Part shown: positions 33,745 through 45,379 of the stretch, piece by piece
Layout: every line of letters starts with the position of its first letter
Position numbering within the stretch: the first letter of the stretch is position 1
DNA from: Athripsodes cinereus
Taxonomy: Eukaryota > Arthropoda > Insecta > Trichoptera > Leptoceridae
Direction of reading: 5' to 3'
Assembly (NCBI GenBank): GCA_947579605.1
Contig: OX388314.1
Coordinates: 14,815,982-14,879,981 of the forward strand
Length of the DNA: 64,000 nt
Position numbers and translations under genes: made by a program
The notes under the pieces: generated by a model
Seen by the model: the letters and a program-made list of their open reading frames with translations, nothing else
Databases searched by the model: none
Told to the model about the DNA's origin: nothing

Positions 33745-34945
33745 AATATTGCATTCTACTTTTATAACATTGAATTTAGGAAGTTAGTCTCGTACATCTT
33801 CTGGTAGTCGTGTCAGCTTTTCAGCCTTGGGCTTCATATCTTTCAATTCCCATTATTTTTTATTACTTTAAAAATGTTAATGCTAACAACAGTACAACAT
33901 AAGACATCGAAAGAACTTATCGGAGCTCGTCTTGATACTGTTCTATCTTCACTAAAAAGCACTTTTATTTTCATCATAATTTTGTTGTAATATCGTGATT
34001 TTGCATATACCTGTTTAGCCGTTTGTTATTACTAAATTATTATTGCTAGTTTGTGCTGTTATCAAGGCAATTTTTAAATGCAATATAGCGATAATATAAA
34101 CACCTAAATCTAATGGCATATCTACTTTTATTACATTTGTTTTTTAAGAACTTTATTTATTTAGTTAATGAGTCTCCCTCGGGGCTTTATTTCTCGAATT
34201 ATCCAACAAAATAAAAGTTAATTAGATATTCCTAAAAATATTGCACCATTCACTTTTATGGTTTTCTATCCAGTAATGAAACTCTACACTCCAGTTTACC
34301 AGATCTAATATATTGTGATTCCCCTAATTTTCAGTACAATATACATAACTGTCTGACACAGACTTTTTTCTTTTTTTTCGAAACATTTTTGGATTTGCAG
34401 AAGTGATAATTTTGCTTTTAGTATACTAAAGAAATGTGGATGGTAGTATCTACGGAAAGCTTGCTTTGTTTCATATTTTTCGTAAGATTGAAGTTAAGAC
34501 AATATTGTTGTTCTGCGTAAATTAAGTTTTCCAACATTGGTTGAATGATGTACTTAGTTACTTTGCCTTCTTTATAATTTTATAATTGAAAATATATTGA
34601 GTAATCCCTTCCAGCACAACCAGGTAGATGCATGCGTAGGTACTTTAATATATTGCCTTTACCTTGAATTGGATTAATCCGTGATACCAAATATTAATAA
34701 TGTTTATTTGGTATGGGTATAATATAATAATTCTTAATGTTACTAGAGATAATAGAATGGGATTCAATTAAGCATTAAGGTGAATGAAAGAATGTAAGTG
34801 TTTTGATAATTGAAAATATACATAAGCACTTATGTAAATGTATAAAATATTTGTAGATCAGAACACGCAAAGAGTTTAATATAAATTATTTTTTAGTGAT
34901 AATAGTAGATTTACTATTGGACCATGTCCAATAATATTGAATTAT
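33745..34945. other. AT-rich, no gene
   Basis: No ORF or element is recognised. Confidence 0.4.
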
Positions 34946-35010
34946 TTGTCCTGAAGAAGTATGCACATTTTCTTGCAAATCTCTGTGTTTTATTAAATTT
35001 TTCATTCATT
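34946..35010 (+). other. Penelope-type terminal motif, degenerate
   Basis: gtCCTGAAGAagtatgcaca, ttttcttgcaaat and tgttttatta follow in order. The CTGAaGA / stem / GcAAAt layout resembles the CTGATGA-stem-GAAA core of Penelope-like element ends with point changes. The trailing 'tgttttatt' word also follows the better motif at 22861. Confidence 0.3.
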
Positions 35011-35289
35011 TGAATTATTAGATACACTCAGTCTATATAATTAGGTAGGTATTTGAGAATTTGTTTACCATTATTTCAACACTTAACGATAAAATGGAAA
35101 TAAAAGTATTTTATAATTCAGATTAAACCTTATTTAGATATAAGAAATAAATTAGCTTTAAGATTTTCGCGTGATTCTGATATATTAATTTTTCTGTGTT
35201 CGTGGGTTTGCAGTTGCGTATTTATTGGATAGTTTCGCCCTGACTGTTCCGAAGCTCAGATGATGTAAAAAGAGAGAAGACGTAGAAAT

Positions 35290-35330
35290 CCTTGAAGATG
35301 AGCCCAGCAGGCGAGCCAAAACGAAAGATA
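35290..35330 (+). other. Penelope-type terminal motif, degenerate
   Basis: ccttgaagatgagcccagca then ggcgagccaaaacg has a gcc-cagca-ggc stem between ttGAaGATGA and an AAAA box, again resembling a mutated hammerhead core. It lies 350 bp from the similar motif at 34946. Confidence 0.25.
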
Positions 35331-35428
35331 AATATATAACAAATAGGTACGCGTCTGAAATTCTACAAACACAGAAAAACAAATTTATAACAAAAAAATG
35401 GGAAAAATTAACACACGATTAGGCCCAT

Positions 35429-35488
35429 ATTTATTTATTTTATTTATTTATTTACACAGTGAACGGCTATATAAGCCTTTTACATAGA
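35429..35488 (-). repeat. LINE-type 3' tail fragment
   Basis: atttattttatttatttatt then cacagtgaacggctatataa and gccttttaca. It matches 11908-11950 and, inverted, the 3' end of the LINE at 35975-36210 (ttgtaaaaggcaaattgccg ... aaataaataaa). Confidence 0.55.
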
Positions 35489-35974
35489 AAAGAAAAAATA
35501 CAATAAAAACAACAGATAGTGAAAACATATAACAAAAGTATCTACCCACACAAACACACCAGCAATGCATAGGTACACAGCAAAATAATGTTGTCAATCA
35601 GGTAAGCACCTAATAATATAATACAAAGAATAATAATAATAGGTATGATGGTACAAAGAACACAGCAAAAAAAAGAATACAAGATATGTAGGTAGGTAGG
35701 TAAGTAACAATATTAGCAATCAAAATGCAACAAATCTCTGTAAAACCATTCTATGAAGTATAACTTAATAATATCAAAAAATAAAATAATAATAATATAT
35801 GCTAGGTACCAAGTACCCGCACACTGCGCCTTTCCATATAGCATAGTTCGGCAACCATCGTTAACAGTGCGCAGTGCAAATGGTACAGACGACATTGTTC
35901 TATATGTTCCATAAAATATATAAAATATGTTTATTTATAAAAAAAGTATAATTGATTTGTCATTTCAGCTCAGA

Positions 35975-36215
35975 TCGAGTGGTCAGAATTGCAGCAGATG
36001 AACACATGACAGGAAACAGACCCCAGGAAGACCACCTAAACGATGGAGGGACAGTTGGACATGACATTGTCCGAGAACCACAGGACATAGTCCTAACTGA
36101 AGCAAAAGAAGAAGAAGAAGAAGATTTGTCATACTTATGTATTATACCTATTGTAAAAGGCAAATTGCCGTTTATTGATCAAATAAATAAAATAAATATT
36201 GCAGACAATTATAGT
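35975..36215 (+). mobile_element. LINE 3' end with GRPPKRWRDSW relic
   Basis: One frame reads THDRKQTPGRPPKRWRDSW then a stop. GRPPKRWxDxW is a hallmark word of LINE ORF2 C-termini. The overlapping 97-codon frame (35952-36245) uses a different frame and is not the gene. A (gaa)n tract follows (36104-36121), then a 3' UTR-like ttgtaaaaggcaaattgccg and an aaataaataaa tail. Confidence 0.65.
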
Positions 36216-36245
36216 CCCATGATATTTAGACTACAAGGCGATTGA

Positions 36246-38290
36246 AATTATTTCCTTGAAATTAATGTTTAATAACATTATCATAATCGTTTTTAAGATA
36301 ACTTTATTATTGATTTCAATTAAACGGGTAAATAATGTCTACTATTTAATAAAATGTGGGAAAAGAGTAAGGTACAGAAATAGTCCTATAGTTACTTCGA
36401 TACCTATATTTTTCTGATATCATTGTAGTATTATATTACTATTCGTTTATCAAACTAATGTCCTTTAATATAAATAATCTGTATCTTTATTACAGAAGTT
36501 AAAGAATAATATTAATTATTGGAAATAGTTCAGGGCTGCGTAATTATTTGCTTAAATATTGCTTCTTTATTTGAATAGGTTATCAGTAATTATTTGACAT
36601 TTTCAATATTATTGATGAAAGAATCTAATGTGAATCTTTTTTTCGTGTATATACTTAGTAAATTCACTGTGTATCGATGTTAAGGTAGTAGAATTAATGA
36701 AATTACAAAAAAAATATGTTTTCTTTTACTAAGTTTTTTAAGAACATAAAGTAGAAGAAAACAAATGTTTTTAAATTTCATTTGGTAAGTTATTAACGAA
36801 AATATAAAATTACAAAGTTTTTGTACTTTGTACTGTTTTTTGTTTATAAATATCTCAAATCTATGTATTTCTGAAAATGTTCTGTAATCTACAATGCTTA
36901 TTTAAAAATCCTAGGCAAAATAACTGATATAGCTTCATCTCTATTAAAACAATTATTTATGATTATTCCTTACTGAAGTCAAGATATTTATACAATAAAA
37001 TTCCAATATAAGATGATAGTACCATTAAAACTGACCATGCTCATTGTCTACGAATTTATGTTATTTGTCTTTGAGCAATAAACAATAATATTTCTATAAT
37101 AGTTTGAATTAGGTATTCAATATTCATAAATGGTATATTTTTATCATTTTATTACTACTCTATTATATATTATTTACCATTCAATTCGAAAAGTATACTT
37201 AAATAACAATAAGATCCACGATTGGCGGCGAACATCAAGAAGATGATACTGAGGCGCTTGGTATGGATGTAGTAAGCAATACTAACTTACTCATGATATG
37301 GTTATACAAAGGTAAGTATGCTCTCCTTCGTCTATGATAGAAGTCTTATAAAGGATAAATGTGGAAATCAAGTGGGTGGAGGAATTAATTCTGAAGATGA
37401 AGAGAATCAATTGATAAGTCCACTAAGTAGGTATTCGTATTGTCAGAATTGTATGACTATTGTCGTGTGCTCGCGAAGACTCGGTATAAACGAAATGGTT
37501 CAGAATGTTCCTTTTATAAAACACCGCATATTAATTTGGTATTCTTATATGATGCTGAATTTGGTTCTTGCAAAATGGAATGAAATGTTTATTTTGTGTA
37601 AATTTGATTTATTAAGAAGAATTTAAAGAGGAGTACAGTGCTATTCCATTGTTGCAATACCTCTAAAAACACATGCAGATATGCTTGGTTAAATAAAAGT
37701 GAAGTTTTTTGTGATAAAAAAAAAGTATTGGGGCGATCTTTTTCAACTAAAATTTTCTTTAAGGTTGAGAGCATTCAATATTTTAATGCATATTTTATTA
37801 TTGAAACGATGTTAGGTTGTCCTGAATAAAGTGTTTTTACTTTTTAGGAATGGCAGAAGCTAATAAATTAAATTCAAAAGAAATAAAACCAATGAGATCA
37901 AATATACACATTTAACTATTTATTATATAAAACATCTTTATTTTCAATAAGTTTTGAAAATCGTACAATTGAAAACATTCTACTTGAGAGCTGCGTATTA
38001 AGTTTTTATCGGGATCATAGCAAACGCGAAGTGAATACCTAAGTGTACCATGCGTCAATACAACTTAAGAAATTCAAGTCTGATAGAATGAAATAAAATA
38101 TGTCAACGCGTGACTATTGAATGGAATTGTAAAGATTCAGATATCCATACATACCTACTGGTACAGAAACAGGCATTATATTTTATTTTATATTTATTCT
38201 GTTTCAAAGTATACATAAAGTTTACTATGCATTGACTATTTTGATAAGACGTGAACTAGACAATTTTGAAAAAAAAAAAAAAAAACAAAT
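36246..38290. other. AT-rich, no gene
   Basis: The frame 37318-37626 (plus) includes a short acidic run but no recognisable domain or splice context. The rest is filler. Confidence 0.35.
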
Positions 38291-38294
38291 GATG

Positions 38295-38440
38295 TGGTGA
38301 AGTGAAAGGAAGAAAAAATAGAGGTCGCATAGCAACAAGATAGTTTGACCATGTGAGGGATGTTACAGGAGATATAATGTGGAAAGTTTAGAGGAAGGTA
38401 GAGCAAGAGCCTAGTGGAAGAGCCTAAAGTGCAACTATGT
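38295..38440 (+). mobile_element. Very decayed LINE C-terminal relic (tentative)
   Basis: KGRKNRGRIATR, stop, FDHVRDVTGDIMWKV has the basic-then-FDHV arrangement of LINE tails (compare GRPRTTWLDHV at 19626-20110). It is short and broken, so the assignment is weak. Confidence 0.3.
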
Positions 38441-38622
38441 CTTGTTGATATTTTTATTGTATTGGTGAATCAAGTAGGTACTAGAATTCCATAATCGAAA
38501 AAATTATAGTAGAACGTAGATCTTAGGTTAGATGAAACAATTGTTTTTTTTATTTTTCATGTTGGTAGTCATATGTTATTGTGAATTATATTTAATTTTT
38601 TTAAGGAATAATTTGACGCAAG

Positions 38623-38800
38623 AAAATTGCTTTATTTAAAGAAAACGAAGTATCGAACAACAATAATTATTTTGATTATTTATGTAAAAAAATCCCAAAC
38701 TCCTTCTAAACAAAATTGCTTTATTAAAAGAAAACGAAGTATCGAACAACAATAATTATTTTGATTATTTATGTAAAAAAATCCCAAACTCCTTCTAAAC
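38623..38800 (+). repeat. Tandem duplication, 89-bp unit
   Basis: 38623-38711 and 38712-38800 both run from aaaattgctttatt through gtatcgaacaacaataatta to ccttctaaac. One or two differences are visible (tttaaag/ttaaaag). Confidence 0.93.
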
Positions 38801-39527
38801 ATTGTTTTATATGTGTTTTGTTATTTATCTATTTCATATAATAGTTTATTTCTTTTCATTTGATTCCAATTAATTACTGTACTTGGCTTCGTGAATGAAC
38901 TAGCACCTATCTTATGTTCTTAAAAGCTTCCTGGGATCAAACCACACAGTGTGCATTACAATAATCGTAAGGTGCCCCACGACGGCAATAAATATGAAAA
39001 TCAATTTGAATTTGAATGGAGAATTCTATTATTAATTCCATAGACGTGCGCACGCGCATTGATTGCAATGGATATTATTTTTACGAATTTATTATTGTTA
39101 TTATTATGAACATTGGTAGGTATGTAAGTACTGGTATTGTGATTGTTGAAGAACGTAATTTTAATTTACGTACTACGGTACACGATCGAAGCGAATATTA
39201 TGATTGTTCCTATGGATTTCGTTGTTTGTTAGTATTTAAAAATCAAATCAACTTAGTTAATTTTATGTACATAACTAATTTAAATATTGAAACTAAACAT
39301 TAAAAATATCACTTTGCTTCAAATATCGTTCCATTGTATCACTGCACCAAAAGCATTACAATAGATGTAACACGAGTTGTTTCAGATCAAGTAAATGTGT
39401 GAGTTGAAAGACTAGATTTGGAATAGTCAGAGGTTCTGAAAACAGCAATCCTGTGATCCCTGTCTTGAGATAGTTCCTAGGCGCAATGGGGCCTTGACCC
39501 AACTAGGATATAAAAATAAGGTATTAA
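38801..39527. other. AT-rich, no gene
   Basis: The frame 39016-39303 has no motif. Confidence 0.35.
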
Positions 39528-39690
39528 GGGTGAGTGGCATGCCTCATCGTTGAATATGTTGATGTCGAAATCTTCATTTTATTATAAAATGAGGTATAAA
39601 AAATCTTGCAATTCGATGTCTTACGAAGATCTGCCTTTTAGAAGACTCTTAAAAACTTACAGAAAATGTGGAGACCTAGACAGTCTTTTC
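39528..39690 (+). repeat. Dispersed repeat (same family as 5733-5850)
   Basis: ggcatgcctcatcgttgaat at the head and gaagactcttaaaaacttac then agaaaatgtg at the tail. The interior is longer than in other copies. Confidence 0.45.
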
Positions 39691-40114
39691 TGTATACATC
39701 ACGAAACGGTATATATCTTTTGTAAAGAAATTTGATTTTGTTAGAGAATTTTAGCATTGAACTCCTGAAACAGTTAATTATTTTCATCTTTATTTCTTCA
39801 CCGTATGGTTCAGAACAAAAGTGTGGATTTTGAAATGGTAACGATTCGCCCAAGATGTACGATTCTCGACATTAATAAAGACATTATTGTAATTAATTAT
39901 TGCAATAGAATATCAATATTATAATAATACAATCTCATGCAACATGTACATAGGTTCATATAATACACAGCGCTTCAGGACTACTGAGTCTGTCTATAGA
40001 AGTATTAACTTGTACATAGACCTATCAGAGAAGAACGCACCAATAGGATGCACCTTTTAATGCAAACTATGAACTGCACGATTTTCTAAAGGTTGTAGTA
40101 GTGAATGTGAGTTA

Positions 40115-40160
40115 ATTATTTATTTATTTATGCACAATGCTTACTGTAAAAGGAACTACT
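40115..40160 (-). repeat. LINE-type 3' tail fragment
   Basis: (ttta)n then tgcacaatgcttactgtaaa agg resembles 35429-35488 with more divergence. Confidence 0.35.
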
Positions 40161-40587
40161 GTGCGAAGTGTTAATGGAATGACATATTATTATTATTATT
40201 ATTAGTACTTATTCTGAATTTATTTCAATCCTAAATACATATTTCTTTAGTGTTAATATTACTCTATCTGTATGTATACTTATGTAACTATTTAGACAAA
40301 GGATTACAGCATATGTGATAAACATTTTGATTAAAATGAACTTCTTTCAATTAAGCAAATTCATTTATTAAATTTAAATCTCGTTTTCTTCCGTGAGCCT
40401 GTGTGTTGCAGCGTTGTTCCAACCTGGGATTTCCCTATTAGTATAATTTAGCCATTGGCCTATTAGTTACTCTACTAAGAAAATCCTGAACTTGATGAGG
40501 TAATCGATAGTCTGATTTAAGTCTCAAACTTGACCTTAAATATGTGTTATTATGATTTAGTGTTTATTAACGCTCTATTAAGATAGA

Positions 40588-40780
40588 GCGTTTAGTGTTG
40601 CGGGTCCCAGATGTTGGAACAAGCTGCCTCTGTGTCTGCGAGAGGAGGTGAATGGAGAGAGTTTTAAAAGAGGGTTGAAGACACACCTTTTTGCTGGGAG
40701 TTTCGGGTGATGGATACGATTTACAGCGCCCTTGAGGTCATGTTATGAGTAAACGGCGCTTTACAAATTGTCCATATATA
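40588..40780 (+). mobile_element. CR1/L2-type LINE 3' end
   Basis: An open 40-codon run ends at TGA 40708-40710. It reads AFSVAGPRCWNKLPLCLREE, then SFKRGLKTHLFAGSFG. The SVAGPRxWNxLP and FKRxLKTHLF words are diagnostic of the C-terminus of CR1/L2-clade ORF2. The 3' UTR has cagcgcccttgag and ggcgctttacaaat, typical of that clade, then an (at)n run. The element is severely 5'-truncated. An 8-bp-arm hairpin cgctctat-taag-atagagcg (40571-40590) sits at the 5' junction. Confidence 0.85.
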
Positions 40781-40790
40781 TATATATTAG

Positions 40791-41332
40791 TATAGGATGT
40801 GAATCTTGGGATTGACAAAAGTTCAATATACCTAAATTTATTTTCAATTAAAAAATATTTTTTGGGTTAAAAAGTAACAGAGAACAATAATTATAATTGA
40901 AAATGTTAACAATTAAAGAATAATGAGCTAGCATCACGTTTCAAAACAATTTGACTGATTTTCTAAGAAAAAGAACGATATATTTAATAATCCACGCCGC
41001 GTGTGGTTGATTTTCCTGGTAAAAATTTGGTCGTAAAACGTATGTCGTAATGAGGAAAGTAAGTAGAAATATTTGACACACGTGATCCGCATTTCCCACA
41101 CAAAATGAATAATAAATTATTGTTGTTGCTATCGACGATTCATAACTTTCATCTTGTTTCAAGAATAATAATTAAATATCAAATTCTCCATTAAGATTTG
41201 AGTTTGTAATCGATATAGGCAAACAAATAACAAGACAAGAAATATATGTCCTTAATGAAATTGACAGTATATTAGCATGTTTCTGGATAGTAAAGTTGTC
41301 GATTGTAAGGAAAAATAAGATGATAGATTAAC
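40791..41332. other. AT-rich, nothing seen
   Basis: No gene or element is recognised. Confidence 0.4.
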
Positions 41333-41470
41333 GAAGGAGTATTGCTAGGAAACGAATATTGTGGTTTGGAATCTTTCGAGACAGCAGAGGTGTCCCTTGA
41401 GTGGAGGAACTTTTTAGTCTCACAATAGACAGGGAGGCATTCGCCCAAATAGTCGGTGTTGTAAAAGTAA
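41333..41470 (+). mobile_element. Decayed LINE C-terminal relic
   Basis: One frame reads RRSIARKRILWFGIFRDSRG, VP, stop, VEELFSLTIDREAFAQIVGV. The LWFG, EELFxLTxDREAF order is characteristic of a LINE ORF2 tail. One stop is seen. Confidence 0.55.
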
Positions 41471-42388
41471 TCCCAAAATAATAAAACATTTTACTATAAC
41501 AAATTTAAGTAAAAATTTCGAGACCGTTTATAACCATCATATAAGATGCTTATAAGCATCATAAGCGTGCTTAGTTTTATTATTTTCTATGATGACGGAG
41601 AATATCGGAGTGTGTAAATATTTCAACAAGGTATTGTAACTTTCTTTAAATATAAATTTTATATTTAAAATTATTTTTTTATGTGTTTTGCCATTTTTAA
41701 GGATGGTTGCTCATGAATCCACACAACTTTTTTTATATGAGGTTTATTATTTAAAAACAGCCAAGTTTCCAAGTTTTAAACAATAATAGGTACTGTTTCC
41801 TTTTCGAATAAACGATATGTTTAATGCCACTAATATGACAATTTATTGCCTTAAGGTGGATGACGGTACAGTACTGAAAGGCGTGTGAACTATTATCTTG
41901 AAAAGGATCCTGAGTTTGGGAAATTACATTGAATGGTTGAGTGATCTTGGCTGGAAGGCTTTTTTGATTCAATTTTATCAATACTGATTGGCATATATCA
42001 AAAGAACATACATAACGTGACCGATCGAAAGTAATCGATTCGGCTCGTTAAAAAGTTTATTGATTTCTTTTGTTTTAATTTTTCGGCGTTGTGTTTTATT
42101 AAATTTTCATTTTGGATAGACTTCTTTATTTTTGATAGCATAGGTTGAATTTAATATACTTCTCCTTTCAAATTGATTCTGCAAACAATTAAGTAACGTC
42201 GACCAATGATATTTCTAACGCTCTAGTATCGTTGTCATATGAACATTATGTTGCCAAAATAATTGATCAATCAGGTCATCAGAGACGAAAAAACGGTCTT
42301 CTAGCCGACGAAATCGAAATTTAATTATTAAGTAAGTTAGTTGAAATGAGTTGGAACACGAAAAAATGAGAATAACTTATACCTACCT
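41471..42388. other. AT-rich with short palindromes
   Basis: A perfect 16-bp palindrome gatgcttataagcatc (about 41546-41561) and a 12-bp-arm tttaaatataaa / tttatatttaaa (about 41645-41669) occur. No gene. Confidence 0.4.
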
Positions 42389-42957
42389 AATTGAATCGAT
42401 CATTTGAGAAACAACATAAGTCAGGTTTTTAGCGGATATGATTTTTTTTTTATTTGGGTCCTTTTTCTTGAAACGCACGTTATTTCATTTAGAAACCACG
42501 TAATTTTTACCTATTTGATACAAATTGAGTTGATTAACTTGGCCAGTCAATAGAAAAACAACGCAAATTAGTGAATTATGTTGTTACTACACTAAATGAA
42601 TTTATGTCGATTCACAGCTGACACTTAATGCCAACCACTAACGCGGGTGAAAATGATGAAAATTACTTATTTTTTGTTGTTTAATAAATAATCTGGGATG
42701 AAAATGTTGATTTCTATTCCCTGAAATGGTGTTAATTTGAGAAACAACATATGTCAAAGGTTTTGAATTAACAAACTAATATACAAATAAAATATTGTGA
42801 CAAAAAATAAAGGTTTACGTATAATACACTATAAGCTATATTTTGATTTGAGTTAGATATATACATTTCATTCAAATTTTATAACAAACAGTTTTTGTGA
42901 TTTCTGGAAAGTTTGTATTGACTGACTTATGTTGTTTCTCAAATTACCGATTCAATT
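42389..42957. mobile_element. MITE with ~37-bp inverted ends and an internal copy
   Basis: Left end 42389-42425 starts aattgaatcgatcatttgag and continues aaacaacataagtcag. Right end 42921-42957 is its inverse with two or three differences. A third copy of tttgagaaacaacatatgtc lies inside at about 42738. The flanking T...A makes the symmetric core TAATTG...CAATTA. Non-coding, about 570 bp, superfamily unknown. Confidence 0.8.
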
Positions 42958-43068
42958 AGTGAGGACAATTAATTTGCATGGTATAAAAATAACACAAAAC
43001 GTTATCAATTTAGTTTTAACAGTATTTAAATTATTTGTTCTTTTTCGTGGAACACCCAGCGAAAAACT

Positions 43069-43170
43069 GATGAAGTTTGCTACCCGTCCTAATGTCTTAA
43101 TTTTTTGTTTGCACGGAGAGGACAGCTTGCATGTTTATATCGTTCAGCTGGTCTGATGGGTACCTTGCTT
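43069..43170 (+). repeat. Member of the 'cacggagaggac' repeat family
   Basis: gctacccgtcctaatgtctt, then cacggagaggacagcttgca and tgggtacc. It follows the MITE by about 110 bp. The short frame 42929-43156 across it is not a gene. Confidence 0.6.
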
Positions 43171-44084
43171 CTGAGATACCTACATAATTAAAATTTATCT
43201 CTGATTTTTAAGCATGTGTAGGTACTAAGCACAAAAATCTTTGATGGTTACATTATCGTTAATTTGTAATAAGACATGGTAAATTATAATATTGATTTCC
43301 AATTATTGCTTTAGGTACTCCTATTAACATAATAATTATTTTTATAACATCAAACACGTGTAACATCTCATCATATTTTTCGATTCTCATTTTTTTTATT
43401 GACAATCGTCATTTTGACTGTATAATGTTTATACAGGATGTTTCTTGCATCAACTGAAAGCACACAAAAGACGGTTCTCCTGTCATTAATGGTATCTCAC
43501 CACTTTCTCCAGGATGATCTTAAATTTGAAGTCCTATATCGTCCAGGTTCATCAATTTTTTTTCTCAAGAGAAGGCTCTGAGTTTATAAGAAGCGCTTTT
43601 CCCGACTTAAGCATTCCCGAAATTACAAACTCTAATGTTTCTTGGAAGGGGTACTCACTCCAGGACACTACTCATTGCTGAAAAAATTGTTAAAAAACTA
43701 TGTTCTTACAGATACGTTTTGTTAGGTACTAGAGTTCCTTCTCTGATAATTAAATGCACGCAAACGTCGGTTTGATAAGTTTTTTTTTAATAAACATTTT
43801 ATAATTTGCATTTTTTAAAGCTAGTTCTGGCTAAAATAATATAAATAAAGAGAGCAGTTCCTTTTCTTGACAATAGAGTTTTTGATGAGAACAACTCACC
43901 CTAAAGACATTCACATTCAGCAAAAGGTTGTATTGCAAAACTGTAGGGCGTCGGTAGCAGAATTAAGTTCATTGACTTTCTGTTCGAAAGTTAGTAACTC
44001 TAATATATCGACCACCTGATTTTTTCAGATTTGATTTTTTTTTGTTATATGAAGTCGCCTTTTTCGCGCTCATAAAAATTCAAA
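43171..44084. other. No gene seen
   Basis: 43430-43720 is less AT-rich (gaaagcacacaaaagacgg, tccaggatgatc) and may be an old element. Nothing can be named. Confidence 0.3.
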
Positions 44085-44145
44085 CATTCAGGATGGGCAG
44101 TACGCCTCATCGTTGAATTGAAGATGTCAAAATTGACATATACAG
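44085..44145 (+). repeat. Head block of dispersed repeat
   Basis: cattcaggatgggcagtacg then cctcatcgttgaattgaaga. The ggatgggcag block is shared with 54205-54420 and, inverted, with 11278-11415. Confidence 0.55.
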
Positions 44146-44344
44146 AATATGCATCACTTCTCTATAAATCTTTGTTTTATGGATAACAAAGTAATCTATA
44201 ACGATTTTGAGCTTTTGTTGTTGTGTGATCCACACTGTATATTGTAAAAATTTCATTGATTGGACGCACAATATAAAAATGAAGAATTATGGAGCAATTA
44301 AATTTTGTTCGAAACACTCACCTACACAACATTACTGTTTTGTT

Positions 44345-44375
44345 GCGGTCAGGTTGTGACCGCGTGGGTGACGCG
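44345..44375. other. GC-rich double hairpin in AT-rich DNA
   Basis: gcggtca-ggttg-tgaccgc (44345-44363) is followed by cgcg-tgggtga-cgcg. Function is unknown. It could be the end of an old element. Confidence 0.5.
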
Positions 44376-44916
44376 ATGACAACACTACTTCTTAATTATT
44401 GATCGTATTGTTCACATTCCATAAAATGCTTTGTCAAATGTCAACATAACGGACACATACTGAGTCAACTCATATCAGGATAATATGAAAATAATATAAA
44501 ATACTAAATATGAAATTATGCAGAAACAAATAATTATTCAATGAATAAGATTGCTTTGTTATTCAGTTATTTTGCCTACCCTATATATAAAATTGAGTTC
44601 AGAGGAAAAAAGAAGTTTATAAAGTGCTATCAATTCATTACTTCTCTTTCAATCCTATCACTGCATTTTCCTCAAGAGAGATAGGTAGTTAGCTAGCTGA
44701 TGATTAAAAATATACAGGTCGTCTTTTCCGTACAATATTAAAATATATATTCACGATAGGTGGCACATCTAAACTCCGTGGATGTCTTTTTATAGTTTTA
44801 CGAATACATATTTTCTCATACATGAAATTTAAGAACCTATAAAAAAAGTACGGCACCTATTTAAAAGATCAATTAGTAATTTAATATCATAGTGTTAATT
44901 GTTATCTGTCTTACCT

Positions 44917-45366
44917 TTTATTTCATTGAACCATTTTGTTTGAAATTGATGAAATGAGCATAAATATTGAATATAATATGGTGATGATGAGATTTCGTGA
45001 TGGTATCAATGAATGAGGGGGCCTAAAATGGCCACACTGAGCAAATCATCTACAGATGATTCATTTCCCGAATTGCCAGCAGATCCGTAGAAATTCCTCT
45101 ATTTTTCGTAAAATGATCACGACTGTACGCGATTCACCCGCAATTCATTTCATCAAAATAATGATTCATATTTGGTGAAATGTTGCCGTTAAATCGTTTT
45201 ACAATTCCTAATATGAACCTATTATGATTCATATAATGTGGCATTTTTAGCTCCCCAGATATTTCATTGAACCCGTTTTGTATGAAATTGATGAAATGAG
45301 CATAAAGCATAAATACTGAATATAATATGGTGATGATGAGATGTCGTGATGGTATCAATGAGTGAA
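44917..45366 (+). mobile_element. TRIM-like unit: ~100-bp direct repeats with IR interior
   Basis: 44928-45013 and 45262-45357 are direct repeats (ttcattgaac, gaaattgatgaaatgagcat, aatataatatggtgatgatg, cgtgatggtatcaat), with a 7-bp internal duplication in the second. The interior is bracketed by an inverted pair, ggggcctaaaatggccaca (45017-45035) and its approximate inverse at 45237-45255. It may be a miniature LTR-type element or a duplication flanking a small inverted-repeat element. Confidence 0.5.
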
Positions 45367-45379
45367 TAAACATCAGGAT

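Noticed and set aside
35952..36245. 97-codon Glu-rich plus-strand protein
   Set aside because: The Glu run is a (gaa)n tract. The neighbouring frame holds the real LINE word GRPPKRWRDSW.
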